DNA of 5,305 bases from Candidatus Mcinerneyibacteriota bacterium (lineage in GTDB: Bacteria > AUK180 > JAQVHJ01). Made by a program: the position numbers and the translations under genes. The notes under the pieces were generated by a model. That model made no database searches and was not told the origin of the DNA. It saw nothing but the letters and a program-made list of their open reading frames with translations. Below, one piece after another: positions 1-4,796 of the stretch. The stretch is from contig DAOVMD010000244.1 of assembly GCA_030630935.1 (NCBI GenBank), forward strand, positions 1-5,305, in the 5' to 3' direction. The number at the start of each line of letters is the position of its first letter. Positions within the stretch are counted from its first letter, which is position 1.

Positions 1-1
1 G

Positions 2-73
2 AAGGAATTGAATGATAAATTAAAAACGCTAATTCCACAGAAGGAAGAGATCGATGAGAAACTCAATCATTGA
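2..73 (+). CDS. smc: smc coding segment upstream of an in-frame TGA (5' end outside window)
   Basis: The frame that encodes the SMC protein downstream is open from base 2 to a TGA at 71-73. Its 23 codons read as charged coiled coil, ending in EEIDEKLNH. The other two forward frames close within the first 15 bases, so this is the only coding frame here. Composition (Glu, Lys, Asn, Leu, Ile) and heptad-like spacing match the segment after the stop, and the frame does not change across it. The simplest reading is one smc gene hit by a single-base change, for example CGA (Arg) to TGA, or a base-calling error. The Walker A head, first coiled coil and hinge should lie upstream of the window. Confidence 0.7.
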   Translation, partial: KELNDKLKTLIPQKEEIDEKLNH

Positions 74-91
74 GAGAATGAAACTTTAAAG

Positions 92-1552
92 TTGGAAGAG
101 GAGAAGGAATTCTATCTCCGGAAATCTGAGAATACACGGATGCAATTGATAGAATTAAATTCCCAGTTTTCAAGGAATGAAGAAGATAGGAAACGGATAG
201 GAAATAACATTGAGATTAATAACTCCCAGATCTCATTACTTCAAAGTGAGATAGATGACTTAAATAAAGAGATAACTCAAATTCAGGAAACTCTTGATTC
301 TTTAAATGAAAGAACTAAGGAGATTGAAGAGAACATTGAGAAGTTCGAGAAGGAGATTGAACAGAATGAAGGTGATTTAGAAAGTTCCCGGGTAAAGATT
401 GAGGAATTGCGTAATAACCTAATAAAAGATACTGAGAAGAAAGAAGGTTTAAATAATCAAATAGAATTCTGGACAAATTTAATTGAGGATTGGGAGAATG
501 ACCTGGAGTTCCAGAAAAGCCAGTTAAATAGAAGTTTTGAAGAAGAAGGTACAAATAAGACACGATTAGCAGAGCTTGACAAGGAATATACTAAGTTAAG
601 GGAGATCACGGTTAATATCACAGATCGAATCCGGAACTTCCGTGAAGCTCGAAGTGAGCTTGAAGAGAAGCGTGAGAATATTGATATTGAGAAAAAGGAA
701 CTTACAAATAATTTGGATGAGATTAAAGAGCAAAAATCAGAATACCTGAATAGATTTACTGAGATCAAAGTGAAATCAGAAGATTTAATAAGCCGGTTTG
801 AAGAAGATTATAATCTTGACTTTGAAGCTGAAGAGAAAAATGCAGACCTTACTGAGTTTAATGAAGGTGATTTCAAACAAAATGTTGAGGAAAAAGATGC
901 AAAACTTTTTAGAATAGGTGAAGTAAATCTGCTTGCAATCTCCGAATATGAAGAAGTGAGTTCTGAACTTGAAAAGGAGACGACCAATCGTGATGATTTA
1001 ATCGGGTCAAAAGAAAACATATTAAAGATTATAAAAAAGATTGATCATGATTCAAGGGTGAAATTCCTTGAAGTCTTTAATCAGATCAGATCTAATTTTC
1101 AATATATCTTCAATAAATTATTTGGTGAAGGCGATTCTGATATTTATTTATTAGACGAGGAGAATGTTCTTGATTGTGGAATTGATATTTATGTTAAACC
1201 TAAAGGGAAACAGCCTAAAGTCATTAACCTCCTTTCCGGCGGTGAGAAAGCTTTAACTGCCGCTGCACTGCTCCTGGCAATATTTATGATTAAACCCAGC
1301 CCATTCTGTTTACTCGATGAGGTAGATGCTGCACTTGATGATGCGAATATTGAAAGATTCTTTTCTCTCCTTCGTGAATTTTCGGAAAAGACTCAATTTA
1401 TTATTATAACCCATAATAAAAAGACAATGGAATATTCTGATGCAATTTACGGTGTTACGATGCAGGAAGTGGGAGTTTCAAAGATAATATCTGCAAAGTT
1501 TACTGAAGAAGGAGAACTTATGAATGCCCCAGCCGGCGAAAAAGAGGGATAA
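92..1552 (+). CDS. smc: Chromosome segregation protein SMC, C-terminal coiled coil and ATPase head
   Basis: SMC is the ATPase of the bacterial condensin complex (with ScpA and ScpB), which organises and helps segregate the chromosome. Residues 1 to about 265, counted from the TTG at 92, are coiled coil rich in Glu, Lys and Asn. The C-terminal head begins near V278 (VNLLAISEYEEV). It carries the ABC signature LLSGGEKALTA (S382 to E385), Walker B with D409 and E410 in CLLDEVDAALDD, and the H-loop histidine H441 in IIITHNKKTM. These match bacterial SMC closely. Walker A lies in the missing N-terminal half, so this piece alone could not bind ATP normally. Full SMC is usually about 1,150-1,200 residues; what is visible is the part after the hinge. 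The TTG at 92 is only the first start-like codon after the TGA at 71-73 and has no convincing ribosome site. The true gene almost certainly begins upstream of the window. The stop codon overlaps the ftsY start by one base. The family call is very secure; intactness of the gene is uncertain. Confidence 0.95.
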   Translation: MEEEKEFYLRKSENTRMQLIELNSQFSRNEEDRKRIGNNIEINNSQISLLQSEIDDLNKEITQIQETLDSLNERTKEIEENIEKFEKEIEQNEGDLESSRVKIEELRNNLIKDTEKKEGLNNQIEFWTNLIEDWENDLEFQKSQLNRSFEEEGTNKTRLAELDKEYTKLREITVNITDRIRNFREARSELEEKRENIDIEKKELTNNLDEIKEQKSEYLNRFTEIKVKSEDLISRFEEDYNLDFEAEEKNADLTEFNEGDFKQNVEEKDAKLFRIGEVNLLAISEYEEVSSELEKETTNRDDLIGSKENILKIIKKIDHDSRVKFLEVFNQIRSNFQYIFNKLFGEGDSDIYLLDEENVLDCGIDIYVKPKGKQPKVINLLSGGEKALTAAALLLAIFMIKPSPFCLLDEVDAALDDANIERFFSLLREFSEKTQFIIITHNKKTMEYSDAIYGVTMQEVGVSKIISAKFTEEGELMNAPAGEKEG

Positions 1553-2535
1553 TGTTCTATTATATCCTTGCGGGTCTCTTATTTGTAGTCCTAATTATAT
1601 TATTTATTTTAAATCGAACCAGAAAAAAATCACAGATTTATTCTACAAGTGATATTCACCTGGAAAGATTATCATTAGCATTCAAAGGAAAAATTTTATC
1701 TGTATTTAGTAAGGCGGATTGGAAGGATATTTTCATTGAAGAGTTACAGGATGTTTTTTTTGGTTCAGATGCAGGACCAATTTTTACAGGAAAGCTTATT
1801 TCTCAATTGGAAGATAAAATTAAATTTGAGGAACTTGATACAAAGGAAGAAGTGATTAACGGACTCCGGGAAATCCTGTTTGATATATTTGCCAAAGCCG
1901 AAAAGAAACCTGAGCTTGACCAACCCGGGAAGAAAATTATTATAGTTCTCGGAGTTAATGGTGTTGGTAAGACAACTACAATTGGGAAATTAGCGCATTA
2001 TTATAAACAGCAAGGTAAAGAAGTCTTATTATCTGCTGCAGATACTTATCGTGCTGCTGCTGATGAACAGCTGAAGATCTGGGGTAACCGCGCCGAAGTG
2101 AGAGTGATTTCTCAAGCCCCTGGTGCTGATCCCGGGGCAGTGGTCTTTGATTCAATAAAATCGTTCCAGGCACGTGATTATGAACTGCTTATCATTGACA
2201 CAGCAGGACGTCTTCATAATAAGGATAACCTGCTCAGACAATTAGAAAAGATTTTCCGTGTGGTTAATAAAGCCTGGGGTAAGCCACCCGATGAAGTTTT
2301 CCTGGTAATCGATTCAAATACAGGCCAGAATGCAATTCAGCAGACAAAGATATTTTATGATAACTTTAATGTCACAGGTATTGTCCTTTCCAAACTTGAT
2401 GGGACAGCAAAGGGCGGGGCAGTTCTTTCAATTATGGACTCAATGAAAATCCCGGTCGTATTCGTAGGAGTAGGTGAGAAACTCGAAGATATTAAAGAAT
2501 TCCATCCAGAAGAATTTATCAATTCATTTATTTGA
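1552..2535 (+). CDS. ftsY: Signal recognition particle receptor FtsY, membrane-anchored
   Basis: FtsY is the SRP receptor GTPase that docks Ffh-bound ribosomes at the inner membrane for co-translational protein insertion. Residues 3-20 form one hydrophobic helix followed by NRTRKK, an N-terminal membrane anchor with the GTPase in the cytoplasm; there is no long acidic A domain. The helical N domain spans about 32-120. The G domain shows G1 GVNGVGKTT (134-142), the SRP-family insertion segment DTYRAAA (164-170), G3 DTAGR (216-220), G4 SKLDG (280-284, where TKLD is more usual) and GVGE (306-309). The LEDIKEF ending at 317 and the C-terminus EEFINSFI are typical of FtsY rather than Ffh, and no M domain follows. 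At 327 residues it is a normal length for a compact FtsY. ATG 1552 overlaps the smc stop (TAATG), and AGAGGG at 1543-1548 lies only 3 bases upstream, suggesting translational coupling. It ends in TGA, so TGA is a stop codon in this genome. Confidence 0.97.
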   Translation: MFYYILAGLLFVVLIILFILNRTRKKSQIYSTSDIHLERLSLAFKGKILSVFSKADWKDIFIEELQDVFFGSDAGPIFTGKLISQLEDKIKFEELDTKEEVINGLREILFDIFAKAEKKPELDQPGKKIIIVLGVNGVGKTTTIGKLAHYYKQQGKEVLLSAADTYRAAADEQLKIWGNRAEVRVISQAPGADPGAVVFDSIKSFQARDYELLIIDTAGRLHNKDNLLRQLEKIFRVVNKAWGKPPDEVFLVIDSNTGQNAIQQTKIFYDNFNVTGIVLSKLDGTAKGGAVLSIMDSMKIPVVFVGVGEKLEDIKEFHPEEFINSFI

Positions 2536-2536
2536 C

Positions 2537-2560
2537 AGCTTGGGACAAGCTACGATAGCT
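2537..2560. repeat. Two overlapping short hairpins just after ftsY
   Basis: AGCTTG (2537-2542), loop GGA, then CAAGCT (2546-2551) is a perfect 6-bp stem. Sharing its 3' arm, AGCTA (2548-2552), loop CGA, then TAGCT (2556-2560) is a perfect 5-bp stem. The two structures exclude each other in RNA. They begin 2 bases after the ftsY stop. No T-run follows, so neither is a standard intrinsic terminator; they could stabilise the mRNA 3' end or be repeat remnants. Confidence 0.6.
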
Positions 2561-2575
2561 ATGTTGAAGTCGTCT

Positions 2576-2618
2576 GATTGTCATTGCGAAGTACTAATTT
2601 ATTAGTGCTGTGGCAATC
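2576..2618. repeat. Imperfect hairpin repeat of the GTCATTGCGA...GGCAATCTG type
   Basis: GATTGTCAT (2576-2584) pairs along its whole length with GTGGCAATC (2610-2618), counting two G-U pairs. After a 5-base bulge TGCGA, AGTACTAA (2590-2597) pairs with TTAGTGCT (2602-2609) around a TTTA loop. The outer sequence (TCATTGCGA... and ...GGCAATCTG) resembles a dispersed palindromic repeat I recall from many bacterial genomes; that resemblance is from memory and unchecked. Only a weak T-rich stretch follows, so a terminator role for the smc-ftsY transcript is possible but unproven. Confidence 0.65.
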
Positions 2619-2695
2619 TGTTTCCTTAACAAAAACGATGAGAAAATAAAACCAAAACATTAATAAAAACAAAACAAACAAAAGAAAAAATTTCA

Positions 2696-2762
2696 ACAGG
2701 GACTTGAACGAGACATGTAATGTAATATTAAAATATCGATATAATTGTTTAAAACTACTGTT
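2696..2762 (+). repeat. Dispersed repeat, copy 1 (without palindrome insert)
   Basis: ACAGGGACTT, four bases, GAGAC, two bases, GTAAT starts this copy. It is followed by an AT-rich stretch containing GATATA and closed by TAAAACTACTGTT (2750-2762). The same ordered blocks recur at 4583-4681, again directly after an A-rich tract. The conserved blocks and spacing identify the pair as copies of one element; the AT-rich middle is only loosely alignable. The function is unknown. Confidence 0.6.
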
Positions 2763-2829
2763 GCTTAAAGGATCTAGAGAATGCAAAAAAATAAATATCT
2801 TCAGCAGGTCGACGAACAGAGAGAGGAGA

Positions 2830-2853
2830 TCCCGATTATTTTTAACATCGGGA
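2830..2853. repeat. 7-bp inverted repeat (hairpin)
   Basis: TCCCGAT (2830-2836) and ATCGGGA (2847-2853) are perfect reverse complements around a 10-base AT-rich loop. No T-run follows in either direction, so it is not a normal intrinsic terminator. It lies next to the GAGAACT repeats, sharing two bases with the first of them. Confidence 0.6.
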
Positions 2854-2878
2854 GAACTGAAGAGAACTAACGAGAACT
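2852..2878 (+). repeat. Three direct GAGAACT repeats with 10-bp period
   Basis: GAGAACT occurs at 2852-2858, 2862-2868 and 2872-2878, each separated by three bases (GAA, AAC). The 10-bp period is about one DNA helical turn, placing the copies on the same face. They lie 64 bp or more upstream of the promoter -35 box at 2942. This could be a transcription-factor array or simply a degenerate repeat; the reverse-complement core GTTCTC recurs at 4679-4698. Confidence 0.6.
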
Positions 2879-2941
2879 TAAATAAAAACAAAAAAGAAAA
2901 CCAAAAGCAAAAAATAGTGAAACTCAAATAACAATTCTACC

Positions 2942-2970
2942 TTGACAAAAAGGATGTTTTAAAGTATAAT
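2942..2970 (+). promoter_or_regulatory. Perfect consensus sigma70-type promoter
   Basis: TTGACA (2942-2947), a 17-bp spacer and TATAAT (2965-2970) match the housekeeping consensus at all twelve positions with optimal spacing. Transcription should start near 2976-2979, giving a leader of about 100 bases before the gene at 3079. Such a strong match in front of an isolated gene suggests high basal expression or control by a repressor. Confidence 0.85.
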
Positions 2971-2973
2971 AAT

Positions 2974-2993
2974 ATTGGTTAGAACTAATCCAT
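2974..2993. promoter_or_regulatory. Possible operator: imperfect palindrome over the start site
   Basis: ATTGGTTAG (2974-2982), two bases AA, then CTAATCCAT (2985-2993) form a palindrome with 7 of 9 matching positions per arm. It sits 4 bp downstream of the -10 box, over the expected transcription start, a typical place for a repressor site. The loop is too small for a strong RNA hairpin, which favours a DNA site over an RNA structure. No regulator gene is in the window. In such AT-rich DNA, chance is a real alternative. Confidence 0.3.
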
Positions 2994-3078
2994 AGCTTTT
3001 TAAAGAGGTTATTGTTTTGGTGCGAAAAATGGAAAAACAAGTAAAGAGAAAATATAAAATATTTAGGAGAGTATAGGA

Positions 3079-4398
3079 ATGGAAAAGGCTCAAAAGAAAT
3101 ATTTAATTGCAATTATTTTGTTATTTATTATTTTCTTTGTTATAATGATTTTAAAAACTAATTCCCTTGGATTTTTCTTATCCTATCTTGATTTAATATT
3201 TTTAGGCTTAATCTTTTATATGATTTTTGTATACATATTAAGATTTGTAAAGAAAGTGAATATTTCAAAAAGAATTTTAGGTATTCCTATAATAATTATG
3301 GTTTCATTTATAATTATTTTAAATATAAGTGCAAGTTTTATAAAGGAATTTGCTTATATACGATATAAACTAACCATTGGTAACATGGAGGGGATTCTTG
3401 AAGTAGTACAGGATGATACTAATTTTGACTTCATTGTTATTACAAATAAACATTTTATCAAGTGTCATATTACTGATGGTGGAAAAGTTGAGAAGGAGAA
3501 GTTCCCCAATCCATTATTTAAGAATTATCCTTTTCTTTTAGGTTTGGATACAGTTCGTTTTGATTTAATCTATGGTGATGAGAAGGTTTATATTTTTAAA
3601 TATTTATTTAAATCATCTGATACAGATTTAATTATCCGGGATAAGGTGTTTAAACAAAGATATCTAGTATTTGATAATAATTTCAAATTACTTAAAGACT
3701 TTGATTTAACCTCCCTAAATAAGGACGCTTATTTCAGATTTGCTAATAAAAAGGAAAAGACCTACTGTTTTTACCATGATTCAGGTAATGTTTATGCTCA
3801 TGATATGAGGTCACCGGAAAAATATTATATGATGAAATCGACTTCTGTTGCCCCATTTTCTATTGAGGATAAAATTCTCCTGGTTTTATCGGAGGAGTCG
3901 TTATGGGAGTTCACACCGGAGAACCCGGAAAAACCCTTTAAACCCTTAGTGAAATTAAATGATTATCCTCATGATTTTATTAATGATTCATTGTATATTA
4001 ACTATTCTCAAGGATATAAAAAGGAGGAGTTCAAGGTTTTTAATATTTATGAACCGGAACCAAAATATACTTTATCTATAAGGGATATCCCCGAATTTAA
4101 AGATTTAAACCGGGAAATCAGATTTAATCTTTTATATAACGTTTTTTTACGGGATCAAAATCGTTTCTATTTTTATTTTTCCGTTAAAGATGATATGGTT
4201 TATTTTTACAAAGCAAGTAATAATAAGGGGTACAACTTGAATTATAAATTAATATTTAAGACTAAACGAAAATCATATTTTGAAAAAGTGAAGTTGCTTG
4301 GTGATAAGAAATCCAGGCTTTACATAATAAAATATCTTATTCATAAAGAAATGGGTACTTTTAACAGGATAACTTTGGAATTAACAGAGATCAAGTAA
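3079..4398 (+). CDS. Unrecognised membrane protein with three N-terminal helices and a large beta-rich domain
   Basis: I do not recognise a family for this 439-residue protein. Three hydrophobic helices are clear: about residues 8-26, 33-54 and 66-87. Positive charges at the N-terminus (EKAQKK) and between helices 2 and 3 (RFVKKVNISKR) predict the N-terminus inside and residues 88-439 outside the cytoplasm. That large part alternates short hydrophobic/aromatic strands with polar turns, for example VYIFKYLF (170-177), TYCFYHDSGNVYAHDM (228-243) and RFYFYFSVKDDMVYFYKA (362-379). The pattern suggests an extracytoplasmic beta-propeller or similar fold, perhaps sensing or surface-binding; that is inference. 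No catalytic motif is evident. ATG 3079 is chosen because AGGAG (3065-3069) lies 9 bases upstream and a consensus promoter precedes it. The gene is visibly more AT-rich than smc and ftsY and stands alone between repeat-rich spacers, hinting at a lineage-specific or acquired gene. Confidence 0.85.
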   Translation: MEKAQKKYLIAIILLFIIFFVIMILKTNSLGFFLSYLDLIFLGLIFYMIFVYILRFVKKVNISKRILGIPIIIMVSFIIILNISASFIKEFAYIRYKLTIGNMEGILEVVQDDTNFDFIVITNKHFIKCHITDGGKVEKEKFPNPLFKNYPFLLGLDTVRFDLIYGDEKVYIFKYLFKSSDTDLIIRDKVFKQRYLVFDNNFKLLKDFDLTSLNKDAYFRFANKKEKTYCFYHDSGNVYAHDMRSPEKYYMMKSTSVAPFSIEDKILLVLSEESLWEFTPENPEKPFKPLVKLNDYPHDFINDSLYINYSQGYKKEEFKVFNIYEPEPKYTLSIRDIPEFKDLNREIRFNLLYNVFLRDQNRFYFYFSVKDDMVYFYKASNNKGYNLNYKLIFKTKRKSYFEKVKLLGDKKSRLYIIKYLIHKEMGTFNRITLELTEIK

Positions 4399-4513
4399 TA
4401 CATTTACAACCTAGATCTTAATCTTAAAAAATAAAAAAATTAACAGAGATGTACGGGATGAAAAAACAAAAGAAAAATAAAAAAAGATAAAACAACAAAA
4501 AAAGAATTTTTAC
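4399..4513. other. A-rich spacer after the membrane-protein gene
   Basis: After the TAA stop at 4396-4398 the sequence becomes an A-rich, T-poor tract (about 4425-4510) like those upstream of the gene. It contains AATTAACAGAGAT at 4438-4450, an exact copy of the 13 bases at 4379-4391 inside the end of the gene. I see no gene, no RNA gene and no hairpin plus T-run here; termination of the gene's transcript is most plausibly at 4707-4740. Confidence 0.5.
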
Positions 4514-4549
4514 CACGGAGAACACGGAGGACACGGAGGACACAGAGAG
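4514..4549 (+). repeat. Four-copy 9-nt tandem repeat (CACGGAGGA)
   Basis: CACGGAGAA, CACGGAGGA, CACGGAGGA and CACAGAGAG follow one another without gaps. With the preceding ACC they form the ACCACGGAGAACACGG type of element that I recall as a scattered intergenic repeat in many environmental and candidate-phylum genomes, where it often yields spurious ORFs. It is much more GC-rich than its surroundings and embedded in A-tracts. The recalled distribution has not been checked. Confidence 0.75.
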
Positions 4550-4582
4550 AAAAATAAAAACAAATAAAAAACAAAAAAAATG

Positions 4583-4681
4583 ACAGGGACTTTAAAGAGA
4601 CTTGTAATTATTATTTAATTATGATATACATATTGGGGAGACGTGCCATGGCACGTCTCTACGACCTCTAAAACGACTGTT
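4583..4681 (+). repeat. Dispersed repeat, copy 2 (with palindrome insert)
   Basis: This copy shows the same ordered blocks as 2696-2762: ACAGGGACTT, four bases, GAGAC, two bases, GTAAT (to 4608), an AT-rich stretch with GATATA, and finally TAAAACGACTGTT (4669-4681, one mismatch to copy 1). It is 32 bases longer than copy 1. The extra length falls where the palindrome of 4638-4659 lies. An A-rich tract precedes it, as with copy 1. Confidence 0.6.
4638..4659. repeat. Perfect 22-bp palindrome, likely mobile palindromic unit
   Basis: GAGACGTGCCA is followed immediately by its exact reverse complement TGGCACGTCTC, a 22-bp palindrome with no mismatch. The flanks (GGG before, TACGACC after) and the GAGACG...CGTCTCTAC ends resemble the short GTAGAGACG-type palindromic repeats I recall from cyanobacteria and other genomes. 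In RNA it would form a stable hairpin. No T-run follows, so it is not a classical terminator. Comparison with the copy at 2696-2762 suggests it was inserted as a unit of about 32-34 bases. Confidence 0.8.
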
Positions 4682-4706
4682 CTCGGTTCTCGGTTCTCTG
4701 CTCTCT
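4679..4706 (+). repeat. Heptamer tandem repeat (GTTCTCG)
   Basis: GTTCTCG, GTTCTCG, GTTCTCT and GCTCTCT are four consecutive 7-mers, and the next bases GTTCG begin the terminator stem. It partly overlaps the end of dispersed repeat copy 2. The core GTTCTC is the reverse complement of the GAGAAC core repeated at 2852-2878. Confidence 0.65.
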
Positions 4707-4740
4707 GTTCGTTTAACGGAGTTAAACGAACTAATTTTTT
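4707..4740 (+). terminator. Intrinsic terminator
   Basis: GTTCGTTTAAC (4707-4717), loop GGA, then GTTAAACGAAC (4721-4731) form a perfect 11-bp hairpin. TAA and six T residues (4735-4740) follow, giving the hairpin plus U-tract arrangement of a Rho-independent terminator on the + strand. The stem has only four G-C pairs, so efficiency may be moderate. It would end transcripts from the gene at 3079-4398 and shield the next promoter, whose -35 box begins two bases after the T-run. Confidence 0.7.
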
Positions 4741-4741
4741 C

Positions 4742-4770
4742 TTGACATATATATGTTATTATGATAAAAT
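4742..4770 (+). promoter_or_regulatory. Strong sigma70-type promoter with extended -10
   Basis: TTGACA (4742-4747), a 17-bp spacer and TAAAAT (4765-4770) give a perfect -35, optimal spacing and a five-of-six -10. TG at 4762-4763, one base before the -10, adds an extended -10 element. The AT-rich terminator tail just upstream could also act as an UP-like element. The start near 4776-4778 leaves a leader of about 20 bases holding the ribosome site of the nucleotidyltransferase gene. Confidence 0.8.
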
Positions 4771-4796
4771 TGATTAATATTAATAAAGGAATCAAG

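Larger units (their letters stand above)
2621..2940. other. Repeat-rich, A-rich spacer without a credible protein gene
   Basis: This stretch is dominated by A-rich, T-poor runs on the + strand (about 2637-2692 and 2879-2930) made of A-tracts punctuated by C, G or T. Between them lie one copy of a degenerate dispersed repeat, a 7-bp hairpin and three GAGAACT repeats. The open frames crossing it on both strands translate to low-complexity Lys/Asn or Phe/Leu strings built from the A-tracts. They lack plausible starts, and I do not regard them as genes. No tRNA cloverleaf or rRNA segment was recognised. Confidence 0.6.

Noticed and set aside
71-73. TGA in smc as a reassigned codon (Gly, Trp) or selenocysteine
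   Set aside because: ftsY ends at TGA exactly where the family ends, and tryptophan uses TGG in smc and ftsY. A coiled-coil position in SMC gives no reason for selenocysteine.
315-1020. Minus-strand open frames opposite smc
   Set aside because: They are Ser/Leu/Phe-rich mirror translations of the Glu/Lys-rich coiled coil; the plus-strand SMC frame explains the region.
1976-2173. 65-codon minus-strand open frame opposite ftsY
   Set aside because: It is an antisense shadow of the GTPase domain, which is strongly conserved on the plus strand.
2537-2560. Hairpins after ftsY as an intrinsic terminator
   Set aside because: No T-run follows either stem, so the standard definition is not met; they are kept only as structured repeats.
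2852-2878. CRISPR array
   Set aside because: The units are only 7 bases with 3-base gaps, far too short for CRISPR repeats and spacers, and no cas gene is present.
2559-2927. 122-codon open frame on the minus strand in the spacer after ftsY
   Set aside because: It translates to Phe/Leu-rich low-complexity sequence produced by the A-rich tracts and crosses three unrelated repeat elements. I see no ribosome site or promoter for it.
2704-2931. 75-codon open frame on the plus strand in the same spacer
   Set aside because: It starts at TTG without a ribosome site, lies inside the dispersed repeat and A-tracts, and gives a Lys/Asn/Arg-rich string with no domain character.
2924-3112. 62-codon open frame on the minus strand across the promoter region
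   Set aside because: It is antisense to a perfect promoter, the leader and the start of the membrane-protein gene, with AT-driven Phe/Tyr/Ser composition.
4679-4731. Repeats plus hairpin as an integron attC-like or phage attachment site
   Set aside because: There are no paired core sites, no integrase and no tRNA gene nearby. The hairpin with following T-run is fully explained as a terminator.
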